In this document: in pieces, positions 17,677 to 26,965 of the stretch
Layout: the number at the start of each line of letters is the position of its first letter
Position numbering within the stretch: the stretch's first letter is position 1
Origin: Burkholderia diffusa
GTDB taxonomy: Bacteria > Pseudomonadota > Gammaproteobacteria > Burkholderiales > Burkholderiaceae
DNA length: 64,000 bases
Assembly: GCF_001718315.1 (NCBI RefSeq)
Contig: NZ_CP013364.1
Span: 310,001 to 374,000, forward strand
Reading direction: 5' to 3'
Program-made: the position numbers and the translations under genes
Notes under the pieces: model-generated
Seen by the model: the letters and a program-made list of their open reading frames with translations, nothing else
Told to the model about the DNA's origin: nothing
The model's database searches: none

Positions 17677-20505
17677 TCAGCGCTCCTGCTTGCGCAGCAG
17701 CACGCCCGTCATGACCAGGATGACCGGCACGGACGCGAGCATCGGCCAGAACTGGGACGACAGGTCGGCCAGCCCGAGCGCCTTGTTGTAGACGCCGCGG
17801 CTGATCGCGAGCATGTAGGTGGCCGGGTAGACGGTGCCGATCCACTTGCCGCTGCCCTCGAGCGACGACAGCGGCGTGAGCAGGCCCGAGAACTGCACGA
17901 CCGGAATCAGCGTGCCGACGATCGTCATGAAGATCGCCGCGATCTGGCTGCGGGTAAACGTCGACGCGAACAGCCCGATGCCGGTGGCCACGACGTTGAA
18001 TATCAGCACGGCGGCCGCCAGCGTCGTGAAACTGCCCTTGATCCGCACGCCGAACACGACATCGGCCAGCACGACCATCAGCAGGAAGTTCAGCATGGCC
18101 AGCATGACGTAAGGCGCCTGCTTGCCGAGCAGGAATTCGGCGCGCGTGACGGGCGTCACGTACAGGTTGACGATCGACCCGAGTTCGCGTTCCCGCACGA
18201 CGGCGAGCGCCGTCAGCATCGCGGGCAGCATCAGCAGGAGCATCGGCATGCTCGCCGGAATCATCGCCGGCAGGCTCTTGACGTCGGGGTTGTAGCGATA
18301 GCGGATCGCGATGTCCACGGCCGGGACGAGCGATACGCCGAGCCGGCGCCTGGCCTGGTCGCGCAGCCAGTTTTCGTGCATGCCGGCCACATAGCCGCGG
18401 ATCGTCTCCGCGCGCATCGGCATCGCGCCGTCGACCCATGCGCCGATCTCCACGCGGTGCCCGCGCGCGACGTCGCGCGCGAAACCGGGCGGGATCTCGA
18501 GCGCGAGCGACAGCTGGCCGTTGCGCATGCGGCGCTCGATGTCGCGGTCGTTTGCGAGCGGCGCGCGCGGCACGAAGTAGCGGGACCCGGCCAGATTCTG
18601 CGCATAGTCCTGGCTCAGGATCGACTGATCGCGGTCGAGCACCGCGAACGTCAGGTTGTCGACGTCGAGACTGATCCCGATGCTGATCACGCACATCAGC
18701 ACGAGCGAGCCGAACAGCGCCAGCGTCGCGCGCAACGGATCGCGTCGCAGTTCCAGCACCTCGCGCCACAGATAGCTGCCGGCGCGCGCCGGGCTGAACC
18801 ACGCGTCCGCGTGGCCGGCACCGGCCGCCGCGGGCGGCGCCGCGAGCCAGCCGGCGTCGGACGGTGCATCGGCCGCCGCGCCGCCCGCGCCCTCCGCACC
18901 GTCAGCATCAGCATGCTGCGCATCGCTCAGGTAGCCGATGAACGCGTCCTCGAGCGTGGCCGCACCGCGCAGGCGCACCAGTTCGGCCGGCGCTGCGCTC
19001 GCGAGCACGCGGCCCGAATGCATCAGCGAGATGCGGTCGCACCGTGCGGCCTCGTTCATGAAGTGCGTCGAAATGAAGATGGTGACGCGATCGTTGCGCG
19101 CGAGCTCGATCATCAGCCGCCAGAAGTCGTCGCGGGCGACCGGGTCCACGCCCGAGGTCGGCTCGTCCAGGATCAGCAGCTCGGGCTTGTGCACCATCGC
19201 GACCGCCAGGGACAGCCTCTGCCGCATCCCCAGCGGCAGGCGCTCGGGCAGCGCATCGAGTGCGTCGGCCAGCCCGAAGCGCTCGACCATTTCGGTCACA
19301 CGCGCGGGCACGTCCGGTTCCGGCACGCCGAACAGGCGCGCGTGCAGCACGAGGTTCTGCCGCACGGTCAGTTCTCCGTAGAGCGAAAACCCTTGCGACA
19401 TATAGCCGACGCGCCGGCGCGTGTCGATGTCGTTCGCGGCGACCGGCCGGCCGAACAGCGTCGCCGTGCCTTCGGACGCGGGAAGCAGGCCGGTGAGCAT
19501 CTTCATCGTCGTCGACTTGCCGCAGCCGTTGGAGCCGAGAAAGCCGAAGATTTCACCTTGGCGGATCTGCAGGCTCACGTGGTCGACCGCGACGAAATCG
19601 CCGAACCGCATCGTCAGCGCGTCGGCCTCGATCGCGTAGCCGGCGGCCTGGTCGGGCTGGAACGGCTCGATCACGACCGGCTGGTGTCCGCGTCGGCGCG
19701 CCTCCGGCAGCAACGCGATGAACGCGGCTTCCAGCGTGTCGCAACCGGTGCGCTCGAGCAGCTCGTCAGGGCTGCCGATTGCCAGCACGCGGCCCGCGTC
19801 CATCGCGATCAGCCGGTCGAAGCGGCGGGCCTCGTCCATGTACGCGGTGGCGACCAGCACGCTCATCGCCGGGCGGGCGGCGCGAATGCGGCCGATCAGT
19901 TCCCAGAACTGCGCGCGCGACAGCGGATCGACGCCGGTCGTCGGCTCGTCCAGGATCAGCAGGTCGGGATCGTGGATCAACGCGCAGCACAGGCCGAGCT
20001 TCTGCTTCATGCCGCCGGACAGCTTGCCGGCCGGGCGATCGAGGAACCGCTGCAGGCCGGTGCTGTGCGTCAGCGCGTCGATCCGGCGACGGCGCTCCGC
20101 GGCATCGTGGCCGAACAGTCGCGCGAAGAACTGCAGGTTTTCCTCGACCGACAGCGTCGCGTACAGGTTGCGGCCGAGGCCTTGCGGCATGTAGGCGATG
20201 CGCCGGCATACGCGCGCGCGATGGCGGCGCGACGCCAGGTCGCCGTCAAGCGTCCATACGCGACCCTGCTGGATCGCGCGCGCGCCGGACACGAGCGCGA
20301 GCAGGCTCGACTTGCCGACGCCGTCCGGCCCGATCAGCCCGATCATGCGGCCGGCCGGGATGTCGAGGGTCACGTCGTCGAGCGCGTACTTGTCGCCGTA
20401 GCGCAGCGAGACGGCGGACAGCCGGGCGACCATGCGCGGATCGGCCGACGCCGGCGAACGATCGGTCGCTGCGGCATCGGTGTCGGCGGGCGTCGTCGCG
20501 TTCAT
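17677..20505 (-). CDS. Fused ATPase-ATPase-permease (RbbA/YhiH-like)
   Basis: A 942-residue fusion. The first ATPase has Walker A GPDGVGKSS near residue 58, LSGGMKQ and LLILDEPTTGVDP. The second has GSNGCGKST near residue 330, a looser signature LPLGMRQR and LLILDEPTSGVDP. From about residue 570 follows an ABC-2 permease with six segments (motif ERELGSIVNLYVTP). This is the plan of RbbA/YhiH, named a ribosome-associated ATPase in E. coli but here clearly in an efflux operon. The degenerate second signature could make one site weak. Confidence 0.9.
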   Translation of the reverse strand: MNATTPADTDAAATDRSPASADPRMVARLSAVSLRYGDKYALDDVTLDIPAGRMIGLIGPDGVGKSSLLALVSGARAIQQGRVWTLDGDLASRRHRARVCRRIAYMPQGLGRNLYATLSVEENLQFFARLFGHDAAERRRRIDALTHSTGLQRFLDRPAGKLSGGMKQKLGLCCALIHDPDLLILDEPTTGVDPLSRAQFWELIGRIRAARPAMSVLVATAYMDEARRFDRLIAMDAGRVLAIGSPDELLERTGCDTLEAAFIALLPEARRRGHQPVVIEPFQPDQAAGYAIEADALTMRFGDFVAVDHVSLQIRQGEIFGFLGSNGCGKSTTMKMLTGLLPASEGTATLFGRPVAANDIDTRRRVGYMSQGFSLYGELTVRQNLVLHARLFGVPEPDVPARVTEMVERFGLADALDALPERLPLGMRQRLSLAVAMVHKPELLILDEPTSGVDPVARDDFWRLMIELARNDRVTIFISTHFMNEAARCDRISLMHSGRVLASAAPAELVRLRGAATLEDAFIGYLSDAQHADADGAEGAGGAAADAPSDAGWLAAPPAAAGAGHADAWFSPARAGSYLWREVLELRRDPLRATLALFGSLVLMCVISIGISLDVDNLTFAVLDRDQSILSQDYAQNLAGSRYFVPRAPLANDRDIERRMRNGQLSLALEIPPGFARDVARGHRVEIGAWVDGAMPMRAETIRGYVAGMHENWLRDQARRRLGVSLVPAVDIAIRYRYNPDVKSLPAMIPASMPMLLLMLPAMLTALAVVRERELGSIVNLYVTPVTRAEFLLGKQAPYVMLAMLNFLLMVVLADVVFGVRIKGSFTTLAAAVLIFNVVATGIGLFASTFTRSQIAAIFMTIVGTLIPVVQFSGLLTPLSSLEGSGKWIGTVYPATYMLAISRGVYNKALGLADLSSQFWPMLASVPVILVMTGVLLRKQER

Positions 20506-21575
20506 TGCGGCACCCTGATCGCGAGGCGATCAGGCCAGCCCGCGCGCGGGTCGGTCTTCAGCCACGCGACGCCCGGCAGTCCGGTCTTCACGAGTTTCAG
20601 GTGGCGCTGCAACAGATCGCGATCGATGCGTGCCTTGACGCGGAACATCAGCTTCTGCCGCTCGGTGGCCGTCTCGACCGTCTTCGGCGTGAACTGCGCA
20701 GTGCTCGACACATAGGACACGCGTGCGGGAATCACGTATTCCGGCGCCGCATCGAGCACGATCCGCACGTCGGCGCCGAGCGGGACCCGGCCGACGATCG
20801 CTTCGGGCAGGAAGAACGTCATGTAGACGTCGGACAGGTCGACCACGTTGAGCACCTTGCCGCCTGCCGGCAGGACTTCGCCCGATTCCGCGATCCGGTA
20901 CTGGACACGCCCGTCGCGCGGCGACGTCAGTTCGCTGTCCGCGATGTCGGCCCGTACGCGCGCCACGGTCGCCTGCGCGGCCGTCACGGCCGAGCGGGCC
21001 GCGACGAGCTGGGCGCGCGTTGCGTCGACGGCGGCCTGGGCCGCTTCCACCTGCGCGCGGGCGGCGTTCACGGTCGCGCGCAGGCTGCCGGCGCGCGCGC
21101 GATCGTCGTCCAGTTCCTGCAGCGACGACGCACCGTCGCGCGACAGCGTTTCGGACCGCGCGAGCCGCCGCGTGGCCGCGTCCAGCTCGCTTTCCCGTTG
21201 CACGACGACGGCCGCGGCCGCAGCCTTGTCGCTGCGGCGCTGCGCGACCTGCGCGTCGATGCTCGCCGCGGTGTTCACCGCCTGTTGCTCGCGCGCCTGT
21301 GCCTCGTCGAGCTGCGCCTGCAGGACGACGACGTCCATGCGCGCGAGCGGCTGGCCGGCCGTCACGAAGTCGCCTTCGTCGACGAGCATGGCGGTGACGC
21401 GCCCCGGCAGCTTGGTCGCGACGTCGATTTCGGTCGCCTCGATGCGGCCGTTGCCGCTGACGAGCCCCGCATCCGTCTGGCCGTCGCGCCAGCGCGTCCA
21501 CCCGTAGTACGCGAGGCCGATCGCGAGCACGGCCGCACCGACACCGATCAGAAGAGGGCGCGGGATGGTTTTCAT
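20502..21575 (-). CDS. HlyD-type membrane-fusion protein
   Basis: A 357-residue adaptor with an N-terminal anchor (LLIGVGAAVLAIGLAYYGW), lipoyl motif (VTAMLVDEGDFVTAGQPLA), a long coiled-coil hairpin (about residues 90-210) and a C-terminal barrel, resembling YhiI/YbhG. Both ends overlap neighbours by ATGA: upstream the NodT-type lipoprotein, downstream the RbbA-like protein. It should link the ABC-2 pump to the outer-membrane channel. Confidence 0.9.
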   Translation of the reverse strand: MKTIPRPLLIGVGAAVLAIGLAYYGWTRWRDGQTDAGLVSGNGRIEATEIDVATKLPGRVTAMLVDEGDFVTAGQPLARMDVVVLQAQLDEAQAREQQAVNTAASIDAQVAQRRSDKAAAAAVVVQRESELDAATRRLARSETLSRDGASSLQELDDDRARAGSLRATVNAARAQVEAAQAAVDATRAQLVAARSAVTAAQATVARVRADIADSELTSPRDGRVQYRIAESGEVLPAGGKVLNVVDLSDVYMTFFLPEAIVGRVPLGADVRIVLDAAPEYVIPARVSYVSSTAQFTPKTVETATERQKLMFRVKARIDRDLLQRHLKLVKTGLPGVAWLKTDPRAGWPDRLAIRVPQ

Positions 21576-23074
21576 GGTGTGTTGTCCGAGTCTGTCGAAA
21601 GGGGAGCCGTTGCCGCGGCGGTCTTGCCGGTGTCGATCTCGCCGCCGCCGAGCGCGCCGTACAGCGCGACGCGGCTCGACAGTAGCGCACGGCGCGTCAT
21701 CACCAGCTGCTGTTCGGCGTTCATCAGGTCGCGTTGGGCATCGAGCACTTCGAGGAAGCGGGTTGCCCCGCTGTCGTAGCGCAGCTTCGCGAGGCGTGCG
21801 CGCTCGGCCTGCGACGCCAGCGTGGCGCGCTCGATGGCGACCTGGTCGGCGAGCCAGTGGCGCGCCGCGAGCGCATCGGACACGTCGCGGAACGCGCGCT
21901 GCAGCGTCTTCTCGTACTGCGCGAGCGCCTCGTCGCGTTGCGCGTGCGAGAGCGCGAGATTCGACCGGTTGCGGCCGCCGTCGACGAGCGGCAGCGTGAC
22001 GTTCGGAATCACCGACCACACGCCCGCGCCGGACGACAGCAGGTCATGCAGCGCGCTGCTTCCCGAGCCGATCGCGCTCGTCAGTGCGATGCGCGGAAAG
22101 AATGCCGCCCGCGCCGCGCCGATGTTCGCGCGGGTCGCCCGCAGTTCGTGCTCGGCCGCGATCACGTCCGGGCGCCGGGTCAGCAGCGACGACGGCAGGC
22201 CGGGGGCGAGCGACGGCAGCACCGCGCCGTCGTCGAGCGCGAGCGGCGTGTCGGCCAGCGCCGGCGGCGCACCGACGAGCAACGCCAGCGCATCGGCCGC
22301 CGTCGCGCGCGCTTGCTGCAACTGGACGCCGAGCGATTCCGCCTGTTGCAGCAGGATTTCCGATTGCGTCAGGTCGAGGCGGGAGATCGCGCCGGCCGCG
22401 TGGCGAAGCCGGAAAATCCGCAGCGATTCGCGGCGTGTGTCGATCGTCGCGCGGGTCAGCGCGATGCGTTCGTCGATTTCGCACAGGGTCAGATATGCGT
22501 TAGCGACACCGGTGACGACGCTCAGCGTCACCGCCCGTTTCGCCGCGTCGCTCGCGAGATAGCGCTGGAGCGCCGCGTCCTTCAGGTTGCGCACGCGTCC
22601 CCAGAAGTCGAGCTCCCATTGCGTCTCGGCCAGCTGGACTTCGTAGAGCTGGCCGATGACGGGCGCCGGCGTGAGGAAGCCGCCCGGCGTGCGAAACCGT
22701 GCATAGGCCGCCCCCGCGCCGATCGTCGGCCATTGATCGGCGCTGCGGATGCCGTAGACCGCCCGCGCCTGCTCGACCCGTGCAACGGCCGCGCGCAGAT
22801 CGCGGTTGTCGGCGAGCGCCTGCCCGATCAACGCGCGCAGGCGTGCGTCGACGAAGTAGGCCTGCCACTCGGGTACGGGCGCCGCGGATGTCGCGGGCGT
22901 CGCGTCGGCGGAAGGATCCGGAAAGGAGGCGGGAATCGGTGCGGCGGGGCGCTCGTCCGGTGGCGCAAGCGACAGGCAGCCCGACAGCAGCCCCATGCCT
23001 GCCGCGAGCGCAATGGCACGCATGCGCCGCACGACGGCTGGATGAAAGCGAACAGCAGGCGCGGCAGCGCGCAT
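21572..23074 (-). CDS. NodT-family outer-membrane efflux lipoprotein
   Basis: A 500-residue TolC-like lipoprotein with lipobox GLLSGC near residue 33 and two OEP repeats. It is the first gene of the second exporter (channel, HlyD, RbbA-like, ABC-2 permease). The start at 23074 is chosen because GAGG lies 6 bases before it. A start at 23023 would give a tidier signal peptide but has no ribosome site. It is paralogous to 11788-13278. Confidence 0.88.
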   Translation of the reverse strand: MRAAAPAVRFHPAVVRRMRAIALAAGMGLLSGCLSLAPPDERPAAPIPASFPDPSADATPATSAAPVPEWQAYFVDARLRALIGQALADNRDLRAAVARVEQARAVYGIRSADQWPTIGAGAAYARFRTPGGFLTPAPVIGQLYEVQLAETQWELDFWGRVRNLKDAALQRYLASDAAKRAVTLSVVTGVANAYLTLCEIDERIALTRATIDTRRESLRIFRLRHAAGAISRLDLTQSEILLQQAESLGVQLQQARATAADALALLVGAPPALADTPLALDDGAVLPSLAPGLPSSLLTRRPDVIAAEHELRATRANIGAARAAFFPRIALTSAIGSGSSALHDLLSSGAGVWSVIPNVTLPLVDGGRNRSNLALSHAQRDEALAQYEKTLQRAFRDVSDALAARHWLADQVAIERATLASQAERARLAKLRYDSGATRFLEVLDAQRDLMNAEQQLVMTRRALLSSRVALYGALGGGEIDTGKTAAATAPLSTDSDNTP

Positions 23075-23149
23075 GGGATGCCTCGTCGAATACTGAAATG
23101 CGGGAATACGGGATGGCGTCGCCCTCCAGGCGCTGCCGCTTCGGATTCA

Positions 23150-23192
23150 CTTATATCCGACGATTGCAGGGTTTCCCCTTGATCTGTGTCAC
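23150..23192 (-). promoter_or_regulatory. FNR/ANR-type promoter of the second export operon
   Basis: Read leftward, GTGACACAGATCAA (23192-23179) has one imperfect half. TATAAG (23155-23150) follows after 23 bases and is five of six to consensus. Confidence 0.6.
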
Positions 23193-23296
23193 TCGGGCGG
23201 GAATGCGTTTCGAGCCGCCCCTCGCTTGACGCGCGCGTCGCGGCGTGCCTCCGGCGGTTTCGTGATCGCGTGCCGGACGCAACCGCGTGGTGCCTG

Positions 23297-23485
23297 TCAC
23301 GGGCGATCGCCCGGCCCCGGATTGAGCAGCACAACGAACGCGAGGATGCTGGAGATCAGCGTGACGATCGAGTACCTGAACACCTCCTCGTCGAACAGCA
23401 TCCCGTGAACGATGCCGACCAGCGACGCAATCGCGATGAACACGCAGAGCGTCGCAAGCACGATGCGGTACTGCTTGTGGATCAT
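23297..23485 (-). CDS. Small membrane protein, 62 aa (paralogue B)
   Basis: A 62-residue protein starting MIHKQYRIVLATLCV, with two hydrophobic segments around the loop MLFDEEVFRY. It is clearly related to paralogue A at 16208-16393. GGGAGACC precedes the start at 23485. The frame is open to 23740, but that part crosses the FNR-type promoter and is not taken as coding. It lies 222 bases upstream of the NodT-type gene, which also has its own promoter. No function is known. Confidence 0.8.
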   Translation of the reverse strand: MIHKQYRIVLATLCVFIAIASLVGIVHGMLFDEEVFRYSIVTLISSILAFVVLLNPGPGDRP

Positions 23486-23573
23486 GACGGTCTCCCGGAA
23501 AGCGGTGGACGTCGACGGTCGTACGAATGCGAAACGCGCCGGTTGCGGCGGTTTTCGCGACGTCCGCCGATTC

Positions 23574-23614
23574 ATGATCGCGTCGCGCCCCGTTGCGCGG
23601 TTGATCTGCGTCAA
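23574..23614 (-). promoter_or_regulatory. FNR/ANR-type promoter (copy B of a duplicated module)
   Basis: Read leftward, TTGACGCAGATCAA (23614-23601), a 21-base gap and GATCAT (23579-23574), the same -10 hexamer as copy A. A divergent site begins at 23670. Confidence 0.77.
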
Positions 23615-23669
23615 TGGACAAAATCGGCCATCGCCTGCCCGACGGCCTCTGCCGTCAGCCCGCCTTTGA

Positions 23670-23710
23670 TTGATCCTCGTCAACCCGCCGGCGCGGCCGT
23701 GCGCGATGCT
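23670..23710 (+). promoter_or_regulatory. FNR/ANR-type promoter for BON-FtsH genes
   Basis: TTGATCCTCGTCAA at 23670-23683, gap of 21 bases, GATGCT at 23705-23710. It faces the BON protein starting at 23776. Confidence 0.72.
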
Positions 23711-23775
23711 GTACACGGTGCAGCACGCGCTCGCTCGCATGCTTTGCGGCCGGCACGGGCCGACGGGAGACCGAC

Positions 23776-24423
23776 ATGAAATCCGATGCAGTACTCAAGC
23801 AGGATGTCGAGCAGGCGTTGTTCTGGAATCCGGCGATCGATGCACGCAGGATCGACGTCGAGGTGCGCGACCGGATCGTGACGTTGCGTGGCACGGTCGA
23901 CAGCTGGGCCCAGAAGCTCGAGGCGCAGAAAACGGCACTGCATGTCGCCGATGCGCGCGCGCTGGTGCTCGAACTGAACGTCGCCCCGCCGGAGAACGCG
24001 TGCGCGGACCAGGAACTGGCGATCGCGATCACGTTCGCGCTCGGATGGCAGGAGGCGTTGCGCGATCACAAGATCAGCGTCGAGGTCGATCACGGCTGCG
24101 TGACGCTCGATGGCGAAGTCGATCACGCGTATCAGAGCCGGGCGGCGGAAGCGATGGTGAGCCGGATGATCGGCGTCGTCGGCGTGGCGAACCGCATCCG
24201 GGTGCGCACGGACCATACGGTGCCGGACGTTGGCGCGCGGATCGCCGAGGCGCTTGCACGCCGCGCGCAGCGTGAATCCGCGGGAATCTCGATCGACGCG
24301 GCCGACGGCATCGTCACGTTGACGGGCACGGTCGCGTCGCTCGCCGAAAGGCGCGCCGCATGCGGTGCGGCCGGGTCGGTGAGGGGTGTCCGGCAGGTCG
24401 TCGACCGGCTGACCGTTGCCTGA
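23776..24423 (+). CDS. BON-domain protein with three repeats
   Basis: A 215-residue protein with three BON repeats (about residues 5-70, 78-143 and 148-214), each with the pattern of a charged strand, 'VTLxGxV' and a conserved Gly (IVTLRGTVDSW, CVTLDGEVDHA, IVTLTGTVASL). BON domains bind membranes or other envelope proteins (OsmY-like), but no signal peptide is visible here, so it may be cytoplasmic. GGGAGACC precedes the start. It is first of three genes ending in the FtsH-type protease. Confidence 0.88.
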   Translation: MKSDAVLKQDVEQALFWNPAIDARRIDVEVRDRIVTLRGTVDSWAQKLEAQKTALHVADARALVLELNVAPPENACADQELAIAITFALGWQEALRDHKISVEVDHGCVTLDGEVDHAYQSRAAEAMVSRMIGVVGVANRIRVRTDHTVPDVGARIAEALARRAQRESAGISIDAADGIVTLTGTVASLAERRAACGAAGSVRGVRQVVDRLTVA

Positions 24424-24462
24424 CCGGCTTGCTTGTGCTGTCTACTACCAGGAGAAGCAGCG

Positions 24463-24972
24463 ATGAACCGTTCGCATACCGGCCCCGGCCGAAACTATCT
24501 GCGCCGCGACAAGCGCATGCAGCCGCACACGAAGGACAGTTACCGTGATCCGAAGCGACCGACCGGCGACCGCATCTGCGAAGGCTGCGGCGCGGTCTGC
24601 GAAGCCGGCCGATGGACCTGGTCCGCGACCGCGCTCGACCGGCGCCAGCTCGAATGCCCGGCCTGCAAGCGCATGCGGGAAAACGTGCCGGCGGGCGAAC
24701 TGGTGTTGCACGGCGAGTATCTGCGCGCGCACCGGTCGACGATCATCGAATTGCTCGAGCACCAGGCCGATCTGGAGACGAGCGAGCACGCGCTCGAACG
24801 CATCATGGACATCGAGAAATCCGCCGATTCGCTCATCGTGCGAACGACAGGCGTGCATATGGTCCGCCGTCTCGGCGAAGCGCTGCTGCATGCGCACCAC
24901 GGCGATCTCGCGATCAACTACCGCGACGGCGAGGACGTGCTGCGTGCGCACTGGACACGCGACGACGTGTGA
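24463..24972 (+). CDS. Zinc-ribbon protein, 169 aa
   Basis: A 169-residue soluble protein with a four-cysteine zinc ribbon: CEGCGAVC near residues 43-50 and CPAC near residue 70. A basic N-terminus and an acidic helical second half follow. It may bind RNA or protein; a distant resemblance to NMD3-like zinc ribbons is possible but unproven. AGGAGAAG precedes the start at 24463. It sits 39 bases after the BON gene and 33 before the protease gene, so it is very likely in one transcript. Confidence 0.8.
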   Translation: MNRSHTGPGRNYLRRDKRMQPHTKDSYRDPKRPTGDRICEGCGAVCEAGRWTWSATALDRRQLECPACKRMRENVPAGELVLHGEYLRAHRSTIIELLEHQADLETSEHALERIMDIEKSADSLIVRTTGVHMVRRLGEALLHAHHGDLAINYRDGEDVLRAHWTRDDV

Positions 24973-25005
24973 GCGGGTGGTCGTCCGCCGGGCAGGTTCG
25001 ATCCC

Positions 25006-26913
25006 ATGAACAGATCATTCGACTACTCCGGGTTGCTGATTCCGATCGCGTTCGCCGTGCTGGTTGCGGTTCAACTGCTGGCGCGTCAGCCGGCGGCGAC
25101 GTCGATTTCCTACAGCGATTTTCACCACCTGGTGGACGCACGGCTCGTCGACGATCTCGAGATCGGCCAATCGTCGATCTCGGGCACGTTGCGCATGCCG
25201 GAGGCCGGCGCCGCGCTGCCCGCGTCCGACGCGGCCGAGGTAAAGGACGCCGGGCCGCCGTGGCGCTTCACGACGAACCGGGTGAGCGACGAAGGCCTGG
25301 TCGCCGCGCTGACCCATGCCGGGATTCGCTATCGCGGCGCGACGGATACGGGCTGGATGGGGACGCTCGCGGCCTGGATCTTCCCGCTGATCGGCTTCGT
25401 CGTGATCTGGAATTTCTTGCTGCGACGGCCGGGCGGGATGCGCGACCTGAGCGGCATGGGCAAAAGCCGCGCCCGCGTGTACATGCAGAAGGAAACCGGC
25501 ATCACGTTCGACGACATCGCGGGCATCGACGAAGCGAAGGCCGAGTTGCAGCAGATCGTCGCGTTCCTGCGCAACCCCGAACGCTACCAGCGGCTCGGCG
25601 GCAAGATCCCGAAGGGCGTGCTGATCGTCGGCGCGCCCGGCACCGGCAAAACGCTGCTCGCGCGCGCGGTCGCCGGCGAAGCCGCGGTGCCGTTCTTCAC
25701 GATCAGCGGTTCGGCGTTCGTCGAGATGTTCGTCGGCGTCGGCGCGGCGCGCGTGCGCGATCTCTTCGAACAGGCCCAGCAGAGCGCGCCGTGCATCGTG
25801 TTCATCGACGAGCTCGATGCGCTCGGCAAGGCGCGCGGCGTCGGCCTGATGTCGGGCAACGACGAGCGCGAGCAGACGCTCAACCAGCTGCTCGTCGAGA
25901 TGGACGGCTTCCAGGCCAATTCGGGCGTCATCATCATGGCCGCGACCAACCGGCCCGAGATTCTCGATCCCGCGCTGCTGCGCCCCGGGCGCTTCGACCG
26001 GCACATCGCGATCGACCGGCCGGACCTGACCGGACGCAAGCAGATTCTCGCCGTCCATACGAAGCGGGTGAAGCTCGCGCCGGAAGTTGACCTGGCCGAA
26101 CTGGCGCAGCGCACGCCCGGTTTCGTCGGCGCCGATCTCGCGAACGTCGTCAACGAAGCCGCGTTGCATGCGGCCGAACTGGGCAAGCCCGCGATCGGGA
26201 TGGCCGATTTCGACGAAGCCATCGATCGCGCGATGACCGGCATGGAGCGCAAGAGCCGCGTGATGAACGAACAGGAAAAGCGGACCATCGCGTACCACGA
26301 ATCGGGGCATGCGCTCGTCGCGCAAAGTCGCGCGCACTGTGATCCGGTGAAGAAGGTGTCGATCATTCCTCGTGGGATCGCGGCGCTCGGCTACACGCAG
26401 CAGGTGCCGACAGAGGATCGCTACGTGCTGCGCAGAAGCGAACTGCTCGACCGGCTCGACGTGTTGCTCGGCGGGCGCGTGGCCGAGGAAATCGCATTCG
26501 GCGACGTGTCGACCGGCGCGCAGAACGATCTCGAGCGGGCGACCGCGCTGGCGCGTCACATGGTGATGCAGTACGGGATGAGCGAGAAGGTCGGCCTCGC
26601 GACGCTCGACGACGGCGCCCCGCAAGGCGGCGCGCCGGGCGTATGGACGCCGGGCGACGGCCATTGCAGCGAGCACACGGCGCAGCTGATCGACGAAGAG
26701 GTGCGCGCGCTGCTCGAGGACGCGCATGCGCGGGTCACGGCGACGCTCGGCGAGCACCGCGACGCGCTCGAACGGATCGCGCTCAGCTTGCTCCAGCACG
26801 AATCGATCGATCACGACATGCTGGTCGCGCTCATCGCGCCGCCGGACGATGCCGACGTGACGCCCCGGCCGGCGCAAGCCGACGCGGAAACGACCACGGG
26901 CGTCTCTGCCTGA
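25006..26913 (+). CDS. ftsH: FtsH-type membrane ATP-dependent zinc protease
   Basis: A 635-residue AAA+ metalloprotease with two N-terminal membrane segments (about residues 9-25 and 110-135), Walker A GAPGTGKT (residues 209-216), Walker B, second region of homology (ATNRPEILDPALLRPGRFD) and zinc motif HESGH (residues 431-435). It degrades membrane and short-lived soluble proteins. The periplasmic stretch and tail differ from housekeeping FtsH, and the gene lies in a stress locus, so it is probably a second, low-oxygen FtsH. The ribosome site is weak. Confidence 0.93.
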   Translation: MNRSFDYSGLLIPIAFAVLVAVQLLARQPAATSISYSDFHHLVDARLVDDLEIGQSSISGTLRMPEAGAALPASDAAEVKDAGPPWRFTTNRVSDEGLVAALTHAGIRYRGATDTGWMGTLAAWIFPLIGFVVIWNFLLRRPGGMRDLSGMGKSRARVYMQKETGITFDDIAGIDEAKAELQQIVAFLRNPERYQRLGGKIPKGVLIVGAPGTGKTLLARAVAGEAAVPFFTISGSAFVEMFVGVGAARVRDLFEQAQQSAPCIVFIDELDALGKARGVGLMSGNDEREQTLNQLLVEMDGFQANSGVIIMAATNRPEILDPALLRPGRFDRHIAIDRPDLTGRKQILAVHTKRVKLAPEVDLAELAQRTPGFVGADLANVVNEAALHAAELGKPAIGMADFDEAIDRAMTGMERKSRVMNEQEKRTIAYHESGHALVAQSRAHCDPVKKVSIIPRGIAALGYTQQVPTEDRYVLRRSELLDRLDVLLGGRVAEEIAFGDVSTGAQNDLERATALARHMVMQYGMSEKVGLATLDDGAPQGGAPGVWTPGDGHCSEHTAQLIDEEVRALLEDAHARVTATLGEHRDALERIALSLLQHESIDHDMLVALIAPPDDADVTPRPAQADAETTTGVSA

Positions 26914-26922
26914 AGAAACGAC

Positions 26923-26964
26923 CGCCGCGATCGAGCCGGACGCCTGCCGCCCGCCATCGCGGCG
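26923..26964. terminator. Hairpin between convergent ftsH and nrdJ genes
   Basis: A perfect 9-bp inverted repeat (CGCCGCGAT at 26923-26931 with ATCGCGGCG at 26956-26964) lies in the 52-base gap between the two stop codons. It has no T-tract and a 24-base loop, so its role as terminator is tentative. Confidence 0.35.
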
Positions 26965-26965
26965 T

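Noticed and set aside
18376..20715. Plus-strand open frame of 779 codons opposite the RbbA-like gene
   Set aside because: Shadow of the ATPase fusion; no family motifs, and composition is Arg/Gln/His-rich.
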